This document shows positions 53,061-64,000 of a stretch of 64,000 bases of DNA, in pieces. Under the pieces are notes generated by a model. The model searched no databases, was not told the DNA's origin, and worked only from the letters and a program-made list of their open reading frames with translations. The position numbers and the translations under genes were made by a program. Source of the stretch: Orbilia blumenaviensis (lineage: Eukaryota > Ascomycota > Orbiliomycetes > Orbiliales > Orbiliaceae); NCBI GenBank assembly GCA_036872755.1, contig JAVHNS010000007.1:1-64000 (forward strand), in the 5' to 3' direction. Within the stretch, counting starts at the first letter, position 1, and the number at the start of each line of letters is the position of its first letter.

Positions 53061-54462
53061 TAGCTATTGAGGTAGTTGGTGAGAGAGACAGCTGGTGAGA
53101 GAGATAGCTAGTTAGAGAGATAGTTAGAGAGATAATTAGTTAGTGAGGTAGAATGATGTTAAATTAAAAAGAAGTTGAATGTAAAGTAATAAATTAGTTG
53201 AAAGTAATTTTAAAATAAATTTTAAAGTTATTTTTTGTATGTGTTATGTGATTAATTTGTATGTGAAAATTAAATTAAATTTAAATTAAATAGAAAAAGA
53301 GAGTTAAAGTGGTGAAAGTGGTTATGTGATTATTATTTTTTAATTTAATTAATTTAATTAATTTAATTATTTAAGATTACAGTAATATGATTGTTTTAAA
53401 AATAATGTGTAAATAATCTACAAATTATTTACAAACTATTATAAAAATAATTATTAAAATAATAACAAAATTATAATAAAACTATCAAAAAATCATTAAA
53501 AAACCAATAAAAAATTGTGAGAAAATTGTTTTAAAAATAGTTTTTTTTATTATTTGAAAAATAATTTTATAAATAATTAAAAAATTATAAAAAAATTAAT
53601 AAACTATTATTAAATTGTTTGTGAAATACTGAAAAAATAGAAAAATAGTTTGCAAAATAGTGTGGCAACTCACAAACCGTTTTTACACCATCTTGCAACC
53701 TTACTCTTTGTCTCAAGAGTAAATATAAATATAAATATAAATATAAATATAAATAGTTTTAGTATATATCACGTGATTATTTTGCATGTAAAAACTGAAA
53801 ATTTAATAAAAATAATAAAAATAAATTGAAAAAAAATTAAAAAATAATTTTTGAATTTTGAAGTTAGATTTTGTATGTGTTACGTGACTATTTTGCATAT
53901 AAAAACTAAAAATTTAATTAAATTAATTAAAATAAAATAAAAATTTTTTCAATTTTGAAGTCAGATTTTATATGTGTCATGTGATTATTTTTGATGTTAA
54001 AATTATTTTTAATTTTTATTTAATTTAATATAATTTAAAAATTTTATAAGTTAGATTGATAAGTATCTCATAACCATTTTGTAGGTAAAAACTAAATAAA
54101 TATATAAATTTAAATAAAAAAATTAGTTTATATTTATGATTTTCGCTAAAAGTGATTTAATAAAAAAAAATAAAAAATATAAAAAAAATATATTTATATT
54201 AAAATTCTAAAGATATAAACTTAAAAAAATAAAAATGGGAAAAACTTTTGTTAAAGTTAATTTTTTTAATTTCTTAGCAACTTTTTGCCAAGACTTGAAA
54301 ACAGTGCCAGGACTTCAAAAATCCCATACAAATTTATATGGCAAAAATTAAAAAAAAAAAATCTCTAAATTCACCAAAAACAACACATTTTTTGGCAGAT
54401 CTCATATGAATCACGCCTTGCGCTAATTCAACTTTAACCCTCCTGCAATACTGTAGTCGGGT

Positions 54463-55440
54463 ATATTATTAAAGTAAATATTTTAATTATTATTAATGAA
54501 AGCAACTAGTAATATAGTTTAAAAAATATTAATAAAAATATTTAGATAAATTTTGAATTAAATAAAAATATATTATTAAATATATCAATTTAAATTAAAA
54601 AAAAAAAATTTAAACAAAAGGCGAATAATAATTATATTTTATTTATTATTAAATATATTAAAGAATATAAAATTAGTTATAAATAATTTTATATTTATTT
54701 AGTTTTTAAAGTAATTTAAAATAATTGAATTATTAATATTATAAAAATATGAATATTTATTATATTTTTAGATAAAAATTATCTTTAATCAAAAATTATA
54801 AAATTATCAAAAAATTATAAATTATATTAAAAAAAGTTATTATTATTTAAAAAAAATCAAATTTATAAATAATTCTTTTAAATTAATAAAAATATTATTT
54901 GAATATAAAACTTTTATAGTAAAATAAAATTTAATATATAGATTTAAAATAATCTAATTTAATATCAATCTGAATATATATATTTTTGGAATTAAATTAC
55001 AGATTGTTAAATTATTTTTAATATTAATTATTTGTAAATATATTAAAAATTTATTTATTATTTAAAATGATAATATCATAATTTTTTTATATAAAATATT
55101 TATTGATAATAATTACTGAATTAATTATAATAATTCAAAAAAATAATTAAAATTAAACATGAAATAATTAATATTTAAAAAACTTTATTAAAAAAGAAAT
55201 AATAATAAAAATGTTATTATTTTCTAATAAATATTTATTAAATTTATTCTTAGTATAATATAAATTAATATAATATTATAAAAATTTTGATAAAATAAAA
55301 TTTTATTATTAAAAATAATTTATTATTAACAAATAATAAATTTTATTAATATTAATAATTAAATAATTTATATATTTAATAATTTATATAAAACTAGATT
55401 TAATTTATATAATAAAATAATTAGTTAAATATAATTTAAA
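54463..55440. other. AT-saturated, no gene
   Basis: No recognisable element between H8 and H9a. Confidence 0.6.
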
Positions 55441-55789
55441 ACTAGGAGGCTGCTGCGCAGTATTTAAACCTGACTACAACATAGGTATTTTCAATGTTAA
55501 ATTAAATTATATGCAAAAGTGATAATAGTGTATATTCTTTTATAGATTAAAAAAATTAAAATTTTATATATAAAACCAGTAGATTTAGTCCTAGTTTCGA
55601 TAGGATTATAAAAATATTAAGACTAATTTTTTTTACTAAGATTTTCAAAATTCCATATAAATTTGTATAAGAAAAAAAATTTTTTTTTTCTTTAAGTCAA
55701 TTAAAAACAACACATTTTTTGCCAAATTTGGTATGGATCGTGCTTTTGCGTGGAGGTTCAACTTTAACCCTCCTGCAACGCAGTCGGGC
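55441..55789 (-). mobile_element. HINE copy H9a (subfamily II)
   Basis: 349 bp. 3' end ACTAGGAGGCTGCTGCGCAG followed by a mutated ATIR (ACCTGACTAC); 5' end GCAACGCAGTCGGGC. Its 3' half (GATAATAGTGTATATTCTTT, TATATAAAACCAG) is shared with H6 and differs from H3, H4, H7 and H10, while the 5' block is common to all. Confidence 0.9.
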
Positions 55790-56040
55790 ATTAATAATAA
55801 TGTTACTTATAGCGTTTACATAATCTATAACATATATATATATAATGTATTAAAAAATAAATTTGATGGAGTTTGAAATTAAATTATACTTAGTAATTTT
55901 ATAAACATTTATATAAACAAGATTATGTATTTTTTGCTATTTAATTTTTGAAGTTTAATATTTTTTTTTATTTAATTGTTTATATATATTCTAAGGTTTC
56001 AGTGTGTTATTTTTTTTGTGTATATATTTTAGTATAATTT
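55790..56040. other. Spacer between H9a and family A LTR
   Basis: AT-rich with some G/C retained. No recognisable element. Confidence 0.5.
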
Positions 56041-56725
56041 TGTTATATTTATATCGGGTATTTCTTAAATAGGAAATTCTGAAAATAATCTAAAATTCTT
56101 TAACTAATTATATTTTTAATTTAAAACTAGGAGACTGCTGCGCAGCATTCAAACCCAACTACAATATTTTGAATCTTAATCATACATGAAAAAGATACTA
56201 ACACATATTCTCTTATAGTTTAAATAAAGTTTAAATTTTATAAATAAAATTTAATCTTAATAAAATTATAAAATTATTAGAATTAAAAAAACAGTAGTAT
56301 AATTTGTTAAAACTTGAAAAACTTTATATAAATTTATATAGGAAAATTTTAAAAAAACTTTTTTTAAGTTAGTTAAAAATAACACATTTTTTGGCAGATT
56401 TAGTATGGATCGCGCCTCGCGCTGGTTTAACTCTAACCTTCCTGCATAATTGCAGTCGGGCATATTTAGATTATTCTTTCAAAATAAGCTAAATTAAATA
56501 TAAAAATATTATATGTATAATATATTAAATTATATAATACTTTTTATATAATTTGTTTTAAAAATTATATTATTAATATAATATTTATAATAGTTTAGTT
56601 TTAGTTTAATTTATTCCCAAATTTATTAATTAAATATTTATATTATAAATATGATTTATAAAATGAACTTAGAATTAAGTAGGTTTATGTTTAATATACT
56701 AAAATATATCTAGTATGGTTGTAAT
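56041..56725 (+). repeat. Family A LTR, deleted copy interrupted by HINE H9b
   Basis: Starts TGTTATATTTATATCGGGTA (compare TGTTACACCTATCCCGGG). The first 85 bp align base for base with 13,452-13,536. After H9b it continues with TATTTAGATTATTCTTTCAA, matching 13,538 onward, then lacks roughly 200 bp of the middle. It ends TATGGTTGTAATA, a changed GTGACA end with a 4-bp deletion. Without the HINE it is 349 bp. Confidence 0.75.
56126..56461 (-). mobile_element. HINE copy H9b inside family A LTR
   Basis: 336 bp. 3' end ACTAGGAGACTGCTGCGCAG with ACCCAACTAC; 5' end GCAGTCGGGC with CGCGCCTCGCGCTGG in the 5' block. The uninterrupted LTR shows the target between 13,536 and 13,537 with no duplication. 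On the element's strand the site is C^T in that copy and T^T here, a C-to-T difference. The 65-codon minus-strand frame at 56,266-56,463 is the 5' block of the HINE and is not a gene. Confidence 0.92.
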
Positions 56726-57119
56726 AAATTTTATAATATTAATAAATTTGTTAAATTTGATTTTATTTAGTGGTTTTATAGGTTAGTTATATTATTATTT
56801 GTAATAATTTTTTATATAATTATAATTTTGTTAATTATATGCTAATAAAAAAGATAATAACAAAGATTAATATGTTTTGTTTATAATATAATATTTATAT
56901 TAAATTTTATTATATATTATATAGTTATGTTATTATAATATATTATTATTAATTATTTAATAGATTTTTGAATTATAATATTTTTTTTGTATAAATATAC
57001 ATTTAATTTTAATTAGATAATTAGTTTTTGTTTTTAATTATATTACAAAATTGTATTTTTATTTATTGTAAATATATAGTTAATATATAAATATTTATTA
57101 TTTTTAAAATTTATATTAT
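56726..57119. other. AT-rich spacer, no gene
   Basis: Nothing recognisable between the family A LTR and H10. Confidence 0.55.
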
Positions 57120-57787
57120 GCCCGACTGCATTTATGCAGGAGGGTTAAAGTTGAACCAGCGCGAGGCGCGATCCTACCCAGATCTGCCAAAAAATGTGTT
57201 GTTTTTGGCGAATTTAAAAATTTTTATTTTTTATTTTTGTTATATAAATTTGTATGGGATTTTTGAAGTCTTGGCACTATTTTCAGGTCTTGGCAAAAAG
57301 TTGCTAAGAAATTTTGAGAAATTTTGAAAATTACCTCCGACAAAAGTCTTCACCGTTTTTGTATTTTTAAGTTTATGACTCTAGAACTTTAATATACTCT
57401 TCTTTAACTAGGTATTTATCTAACTTTGATTAAGCGAACAGCTCTCTAGCTACTATTTTTGTATTTTTTTTTATTTTTTTTAATTAAATCACTTTTAGCG
57501 AAATCATGGTCACGTGATTGTTTTCGACGTCAAACTATTTTTGATTTAATTTTAATTTAATTTAATTTAGTTTTTGCATGCAAAATAATCACGTGACACG
57601 TCTTTAAAAATGACGTCAGACAATTTTCAAGATTAAATTACATTAAATAAAAATTAAATAAAAAATAGTTTTGACGTCGAAAATGATCACAAACAAAAGT
57701 TACATCAAAATTATATTAATTATTATATATTCATTTAAAATCAAGATTCTGCAGTCGGGTTTGAGTGCTGCGCAGCAGCCTCCTAGT
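57120..57787 (+). mobile_element. HINE copy H10, best-preserved ends
   Basis: 668 bp. GCCCGACTGC at 57,120-57,129; inverted copy GCAGTCGGGT at 57,751-57,760; palindrome TGCTGCGCAGCA at 57,766-57,777; terminus CCTCCTAGT, with the palindrome ending 10 nt from the 3' end. The interior has TCACGTGA (57,510-57,517 and 57,589-57,596), TTTTGCATGCAAAA (57,572-57,585) and TGACGTCA (57,611-57,618). The minisatellite is reduced to about one unit. The open frame beginning at the first ATG is just the 5' block. Confidence 0.95.
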
Positions 57788-59353
57788 TATTATTTTCTTT
57801 ATATATATTAAAAAATAAATAATAGATATATATAATTATTTCAATTGTTTAAAATATTTTTAAATCAAAAAATTTTAATTAAATATAATATTATTAAAAT
57901 AATATTTAATTTAAATATAATTATTAAATATTATATAATATTTAATTAATTAATATATAATATTTTATTTTTGGTCTTTATTTAATATAATTAATATAAA
58001 AATAATAATTTTATATAATTTGTTTAAATAATATTTATAAAAATTTTATTTAATATATTTATATTAATTTATTTCTAAACTTTTATTAATATACATGATT
58101 TTTATATTTAAAAAATAATAAATTGATTTAAATATAATGTTTAATAATTTTTTAATATATATCTTTATTTATTTTTAATTTTAATTATTTATAAATACTA
58201 TTATTTTAATATTATAATAATAATTTTGTGTTATATTTATTTTTTATAAATCTTAATTTAAGTAATTCTTTATTTATAATATATTAATAATAATTATTTA
58301 AAATTATGTAATAAATAATCAATTTTAAAATTTTTATTTTCATTAATTAATTGAAATTATTATTTAAATTTTTTTAAAATAATTATATATAAATATCATA
58401 ATTAATATTTTTATATGAAAAAGTTATTGATATATCTTCTTAATTTATAAAAACATTTTTAATTATTATTATAATTATTTTAGTTTTAATTATAATATAA
58501 TATATGTTAATATCAAAATTTATATTTTTTTACTAATAATTATTATAAATATAATCTAGTTTTATTTTTAATAATTATATTATATTTATTTTATTTTCTT
58601 TTAAGAATTTATATATAATATAAAATTTATTATTTTAATAATCTATTTATTACTTTTTAAATTCTATATTTTATAATTTAAGAAAACTCTTCATTTATAA
58701 TTAGCTTTTAGTATTTAATTTTTTCCAATTACATATTAATAAAACAATATATTATTTATTTTAAATATAAAAATAATATGGATTGTTAATTATCACAATA
58801 TTTTTTATTATTAAACAGTTAATTTTGATAAAATATATTTTTATTATAAATTCTTTTTTTTTTTTTAAAACAAAAATAATGTATTAGTTTATTTAATATT
58901 TTAATATTTTTAAGTTTAATTATTCTAATTTTATTTTAAATTTTATAAATATAAAAATAATTAATATTTATAAATATATTTTTTGGAACTCTATGATTTA
59001 ATTTTAATTTATTTTTTAAAAATATATTAACAAAAATTTTAATATTTTATTAATATAAATATTTTATTAATAAATTTTTATTATAATATGTTTTTAATTA
59101 TAAATTAATATTATTATAAATTTATTTTTATAATTAACTTTATTATTTAATTTAATTGATTAATTTTATATATAATAAATAAATAAATAATATTATATAT
59201 AAATAAATACTTTTATTCAAAATTTTTTATCAAATTTTAAAAATTATTAACATTTTTTATTTATATTTAATTATAATGTAATTTATCTTTTTTTTATTTT
59301 TTTATTTAATTATAAATATTAGTAACTATTTTTTTAATTTAAATATCATAAAT
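57788..59353. other. AT-saturated, no gene
   Basis: No recognisable element or frame. Confidence 0.6.
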
Positions 59354-59527
59354 GTTTGACTGATAAGGAGGATTGAAATTGAATTTTTGAGTACGAGGGT
59401 TGTGTGAGATTTTCTATAAAGTTGGTTCAAAAAATGTGTTGTTTTTGGCGTATTTAGAAATTTTCGATGGTTCCTATATAAATTTGTATGAGAATTTTCC
59501 AAGCTTTGGCATGCTCGGCAGAAAATC
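59354..59527 (+). mobile_element. Divergent HINE 5' fragment H11
   Basis: GTTTGACTGATAAGGAGGAT corresponds to GCCCGACTGC...GGAGGGTT. AAAAAATGTGTTGTTTTTGGC, TATATAAATTTGTATG and the TTTGGCA motif of the 5' block follow in the right order. Several differences are not simple transitions, so this is an older or separate subfamily. The 3' half is absent; an (AAT)n array follows. A TCCGATGTCGAAAA patch at 59,722-59,735 may be an inner HINE remnant. Confidence 0.7.
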
Positions 59528-59717
<190 letters not shown>

Positions 59718-59781
59718 TAGCTCCGATGTCGAAAAAAGCACCCTAATCACCTCTACACACGCACATATAAGCCTACACGTC

Positions 59782-59788
59782 TATATAA
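59782..59788 (+). promoter_or_regulatory. Candidate LTR TATA box
   Basis: TATATAA within CTATATAAAGGC, followed 36 bp later by AATAAA (59,825-59,830), an order of promoter and poly(A) signal typical of an LTR. The 3' LTR copy is changed to TTATATAAAAG. Confidence 0.5.
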
Positions 59789-59824
59789 AGGCTAAATATC
59801 CCCACTGAAAAATTATAATCTGAC

Positions 59825-59830
59825 AATAAA
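59825..59830 (+). terminator. Candidate LTR poly(A) signal
   Basis: AATAAA just downstream of the TATA box. The homologous position in the other LTR is changed to AATGAAA. Confidence 0.35.
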
Positions 59831-59950
59831 ACCTTTTTATTTTATAGAGTAAGAATAAAATATTTGGTATAAAATACAAATTTTTTTTTTTATTATTTTA
59901 TTTTTTTATATACACTCTTTTTTATTTTACTTAAAATCACAATTTTTTTA

Positions 59951-62900
59951 ATAAAAAAATCTTTTTTATCTTAATTTTTTTAAAAAAAAATATATTTTAA
60001 TTTTTCTATTTTAAAAAATATCCAATATTCCTTTTTTTTTTATTTTATTAATTATATTAATTATAAATTTTATAAATCCAAAAAAAAAATTCTTAATATT
60101 TATATATTTAAATATAATTAGAAATTACATAAATATAATTATATTCTATTATAAAAAATATATTAAATCTTTGTTTAAAAAAATAAAAAATTATATATTT
60201 AAATTTTATAATCTTATTAAACAAATCAAAACTTTAAAATATTATTTAAATAAAAATATATATTTATTTTAAATTAAAACAATATATTAATCAAATTTTT
60301 AATTTTTAAAAACATTTTTTGAAAATATGGAAAATATTTTAATTATTAATATAAATCTTAATTTATTAAAAAATAAATGAAATTTTTTTAAAAAAAAATA
60401 CCTTATTTTTATTATTATTATTAAATTAATAAAATAAAAATTTTATATAGGAGAATTTTTTTCAAATAAGGTTAGCATATACATTAACAATATTTTAATT
60501 AAAATTTTTAAAAAATTTTATAAATTTTATATAAATAGATTTTTTAAAAATAACATAATTTTACTCAAAAATTTTAATAAAATCAAATTCTTTAAAATTT
60601 TTAAATTTTTAAAAAATAAAAAATTTTTAATTTTTATTAAATTTGGGAAATTTGTAAATTGTGAAAAAGTGGTTGTTAATTGGGTTGTGAGGGAATTTTA
60701 TGTAATTAAAATAAATTATTATAATTTTATATTTTATATTATTTAAATTATTTATAATAAGGAAATAATTATAGTTAAAAAGAGTTTTAATAAGTTTTTA
60801 TTTAAAAATAAGATTAATGAAATGGTTTTTAATAAAATTAATATTTTAAAAATATTATATTAAAAATTTATGGAAAATATTAAGTTTAGTAAGTTTATAT
60901 CTATTTATTTATAAATTTATAAAATTAATATTATTATTAGTAATAAAGAAATTTAATAAATTTAACCCCAAAATATTAAAAAATAAAAGTATTTAAAAAT
61001 TTAAAAAAATTGGGTAAAAAAAGTAATAAAAAAGGAAAAAGAAAATGAAATTATTATTTAAAAAGTAAGATTAAAAAAATCCCACCAAAAAAAATTAATA
61101 AATTTTTATTATATTTTGAATTTAATTTTAAAATTATTTAAATAAAAAGTTATATAATTATTAATATTAGATATTTTTATTAAGTTTTTATAAAAAAACT
61201 TAATATATGTTTTAAAAGAAATTAAAATCCTTATAAACTTATAAATAAAGTTATCTAAAAAATTAAATTATTTATATTTTTATAAATATAATCCAAATTT
61301 ATTAATTAAAACATTTAATAAACTTAATAAAAAAATTTACTAAATTTATATTTTTAAAAATAAAAATATTTATATACTATTTAATTTAAATTATTATATT
61401 AAAAATTATTTTAAAATATTTATTGTGTTTAAAAATATTAAAAAAAAATTTTAACACAAAAAATATATTTTTTTAAAAAATATTAAGTTATTAGTATTTA
61501 AATTAATTATTATTAAAAATAAAGTAAATTAACTAAAAATTAAATAAAAGTTATTTAAAAAAAAAATAATTTTTTTAATTTTTAATAAAAATTTAAAAAT
61601 TATAATTATTTTTAATAAATAGTATAATAAAAATTATTTAAAATTTTTATATTCCAATTCAAATATTAAAGAAATAATTAAAAATTATAGTAAAATAATC
61701 TTCCACATATATATTAAAAAAATATATAAAATAATAAATTCATTCCAAAAAAAAAAAATTATTTTTTATTAAATTAATAAATTTAAAAAAAGGTTTTTAA
61801 TTTAATTCTACTACAAAAAATTTATGGAAAAAATAATTAAAAAACTTTTAAAATTTAAAACAATTTTAAAAATTTATAAAAACTTTTAAAAAATTAAATT
61901 AATTATTTTTTATTATAACATAATATTTAAACCCTATACTATCATATTATTAAAATTTTTAAAATTAATAATTTTTAAATTATTTTATTTTTATATTATT
62001 AATAATTAAATAATATAAAAAATAAAAAAAATCAATAAACTGACCCTCAATTCAAAAAAAAAAATCTATTTTATTATAATAAATATAATAATATATTATC
62101 TAAACATACTTATATAACCTTTATCAAAAATAGTAGAAAATACAATTTTAAAATATACTCCCAACCTACCATCTACAATTCTAGTTAAAACTAAATTAAC
62201 ACAAAAATTATATATAATCATTAATCAATTTATAACATTTACATATACAAACATTAATAACAATCTACACTATTTTAAGCAGAAATTTAAATTTATAATA
62301 AAAATAAATTATATATTAGATTTAACAAACTTTTATATTAATTAAATAAAAAAAAATATTTTTAATAATAATATCTTTAATTATAGAAAATATATTGATA
62401 ATATATTAATTATTATTATTATTCAAAATATAATTTAAATAAATAAAATTGTTTGTAAAAAAATTAAACTCTTATCAAAAATAATTTATAAATTTATATT
62501 AATTAATCAAAAATATATATATTTTAATTTAAATTTATAAATAAAAAACAATATCATTAAACATAAATTTCACAAAAAACTATTAAATTATTTCAAAAAA
62601 TTACACTTTTTTTTAATATATTCTAATTATATAAAAAAAAATATTTTTACAAATGAATTAACAAGATTAGTTATGTTATTTTTTAATAAAAAAATATATA
62701 ACAAATAAATTAATAAATATAAAAGAATTTATTTCAATAAAGATTACCTTTCTAAAGTACTACACTCTTAAATTAAAAAAAAAATAAATCAAAAATAACA
62801 AAACAAAAATTCCTATTTTAAAAAAATTAAAATAAAGAATTTATCTAATACATTCTTTTTATAATTCACAATTAATCTTATATAAAAAAATATTAATTTA

Positions 62901-63200
62901 CAAGATTTATAATATAAAATTAAAAAAATCTAAATATATTACTTAAAAAATTATAATATATTTAAAAATTTTATTTAATTTATTTTAAAATTTTTATTAA
63001 ATAAACTTCCTAATTTAAAAAATTTACTCAACAAAAATTTCAAAAAATTCTACATCAAAAACATAATAACATAACTAAAAAATCCTCCCAATAAAAAGTT
63101 ATAAAAAAAAAAAATTAAAAAATATAATATTAAAATATAAATATAAAAGTAGTTTAATTTTTTCTATCCCCCACCTTTTAGGGGAGCCCCCAAAACAAAT
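59951..63200 (+). mobile_element. Family B LTR retrotransposon interior (hypermutated)
   Basis: About 3.25 kb between two direct LTRs. 61,922-61,990 matches 43,065-43,140 at the same distance from the 3' LTR; the C residues in AAACCCTATACTATCATATT here are T there. 60,640-60,960 retains G and 61,900-63,200 retains C on the + strand. No readable gag or pol. The segment just before the LTR (TTTTAGGGGAGCCCCC, 63,175-63,190) is shared with the elements at 44.36 and 5.8 kb and contains the probable polypurine tract. Confidence 0.6.
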
Positions 63201-63666
63201 TGCAATTTAATTATTACCAGATTTTTTAAAAAAAAATAAAATAAATTAAAAAAATAAAATCCAATATACTATATTATATACAACCAAAAAATTTAATATA
63301 TATATATATCTTATCCCTTTTCACCAAAATAATTTATTAAACTAATTATTTAAAAATAATAATTTAATAATAAAAATAATTTTATATATTTATTATATAA
63401 TATATAAAACATTATAAAAATATCAAATTAATTAAAAATAAACATACAAAATATTAGAAAAAGTATTTTAATTATTTTTACACATATACATATAAATTTA
63501 CATATTTATATAAAAGTTAAGTATTTTTATTAAAAAATTATAATCTGATAATGAAACTTTTTTATTCTACAGAATAAGAATAAAATATTTAATATAGGAT
63601 ACAAATTCTTTTTTCTATTATTTCGTTTTTTTGTATACGCTCCCCTTCGCTTCACTCAGGGTCGCA
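63201..63666 (+). repeat. Family B 3' LTR
   Basis: 466 bp from TGCAATTTAATTATTACCAG to TTCACTCAGGGTCGCA. Ends TGC and GCA form a short inversion. The last 70 bp keep much of the original G/C, in contrast to the saturated middle. Confidence 0.7.
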
Positions 63667-64000
63667 AAAGTTTTTTTAGATAAATCATCTCCAACCCATT
63701 TCTATTTCAGTATATCCTAAGCATTTTTAAATAAAAATTCTAAAAATTGTTTTATAAAATTTGTCCAAATTTGTAAGAACTCTTTTCTCTTAACATTTTT
63801 TAAAATATCCATTGCAGTAGTTAAAATATTTATCTCAATATGCTATATGCATAGCAAATTTATAAAAATTAAATATACATCTATAATAATATTAAGTAAT
63901 ATTTTATTACAATCTATAATTATTATTTTTAGTTTAATATTAAAAACCTACTTTTACTACTTTAATACCCAATAATAATCTATTTCCATTTCTTTTTCAA
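63667..64000. other. Less mutated flank, no gene seen
   Basis: The last 330 bp keep more C (CATCTCCAACCCATTTC and others) than the rest of the window, but no open frame or known element is recognised. It could be the flank into which the retroelement inserted. Confidence 0.45.

Larger units (their letters stand above)
52315..53719. mobile_element. Nested 1.4 kb TIR element flanked by TA
   Basis: 1,405 bp. It starts CTCTTGAG and ends CTCAAGAG, an exact 8-bp terminal inversion, flanked by TA on both sides (52,313-52,314 and 53,720-53,721). Subterminal GGTTGCAAGACGGT (52,345-52,358) is mirrored by ACCATCTTGCAACC (53,687-53,700), and a second direct copy GGTTGCAAGATGGT lies at 52,383-52,396. TA duplication is typical of Tc1/mariner-type elements and their MITEs, so a non-autonomous relative is the best guess. 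The inside is made of minisatellites and AT-rich sequence. Its G/C content is the highest in the window, so it looks recent. No transposase frame exists: the overlapping Ala/Val/Thr/Ser frames are the 12-bp array translated. Confidence 0.8.
51207..54462 (-). mobile_element. HINE copy H8, long, with nested TIR element
   Basis: 3,256 bp on the minus strand. The 3' end is at the low side (ACTAGGAGGCCGCTGCGCAG, ACACGACTGC) and the 5' end at the high side (CAATACTGTAGTCGGGT). The interior mirrors H4: an (AAAAAT)n microsatellite at 52,175-52,311, then palindrome modules (TCACGTGA at 53,769-53,776 and mutated copies near 53,880 and 53,975). The 5' block is near 54,290-54,450. The TIR element 52,315-53,719 is inserted at the edge of the microsatellite. 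Without it the copy would be about 1.85 kb, close to H4. Confidence 0.9.
59745..59950 (+). repeat. Family B 5' LTR, recognisable 3' half
   Basis: Direct match to 63,470-63,666: ACACACGCACATATAAGCCT here against ACACATATACATATAAATTT there, then the shared core TATAATCTGA. The end CACTCTTTTTTATTTTACTT here is CGCTCCCCTTCGCTTCACTC there. Interestingly each copy is the better preserved one over a different half. The U3 start is not recognisable, being replaced by the microsatellite and HINE fragment. Confidence 0.68.

Noticed and set aside
57118..57327. Frames starting MPDC at several HINE copies (57,118; 49,160; 56,463) suggesting a conserved small protein
   Set aside because: The similarity arises because the DNA of the HINE 5' block is conserved. 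The ATG includes flanking host bases, the frames run into unrelated flank or variable sequence, and lengths differ. A conserved peptide is not needed to explain them.
6421..57787. Interpretation of the HINE family as ordinary TIR MITEs
   Set aside because: The inverted repeats are asymmetric (terminal at 5', 27 nt internal at 3') and three empty sites show no target-site duplication.

Overview
This 64 kb window is extremely AT-rich; by eye only about one base in ten is G or C, not counted exactly. I find no intact protein-coding gene, rRNA or tRNA. What can be recognised is a graveyard of eukaryotic transposable elements. Where two copies of one repeat can be aligned by eye, nearly all differences are C-to-T or G-to-A transitions. 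That is the signature of repeat-induced point mutation (RIP) or a similar hypermutation, so the likeliest source is a RIP-saturated block (AT isochore, heterochromatin, possibly centromeric) of a filamentous ascomycete. The species is not recognised, and another very AT-rich eukaryote cannot be excluded from sequence alone.

Three groups of elements can be supported. (1) A family of short non-autonomous rolling-circle transposons of the Helentron/Helitron2 (HINE) type has ten copies with both ends, plus two fragments. Their 5' end is GCCCGACTGC. Its inverted copy lies 27 nt inside the 3' end, followed by the palindrome TGCTGCGCAGCA and a CTAGT terminus. Three copies can be compared with an uninterrupted homologue inside the same window; these show insertion without target-site duplication, consistent with a T^T target. 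(2) LTR retrotransposon family B has LTRs of about 425-470 bp (TGCAA...CA) in two element-sized pairs (41.1-44.9 kb and 59.7-63.7 kb), plus a tandem, minus-strand array at 3.8-9.7 kb. (3) LTR family A is represented by three LTRs (TGTTAC...GTGACA) at 13.5, 48.1 and 56.0 kb, the last two interrupted by HINEs. A 1.4 kb TIR element flanked by TA (52,315-53,719) sits inside the largest HINE.

Layout: 1-3.6 kb is AT-saturated. 3.6-9.7 kb holds the minus-strand family B array with a HINE. 9.7-16.9 kb is AT desert with one HINE and the uninterrupted family A LTR. 16.9-22 kb holds three HINEs. 22-41 kb is nearly featureless AT sequence, but with sharp alternation between blocks that keep C and blocks that keep G on the + strand. 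41-45 kb is a family B element. 48-49.6 kb is a family A LTR with a HINE. 51.2-54.5 kb is the HINE with the nested TIR element. 55.4-57.8 kb is a cluster of three HINEs and a family A LTR. 59.3-63.7 kb is a divergent HINE fragment, an (AAT)n microsatellite and a second family B element.

The inferred order of events is: LTR retrotransposons arrived, were hypermutated to near saturation, and then received HINEs (whose termini are often still GC-rich). The TIR element and microsatellite expansions came last. The open frames that exist are translations of simple repeats or chance frames in AT-rich DNA, and none is annotated as a gene.
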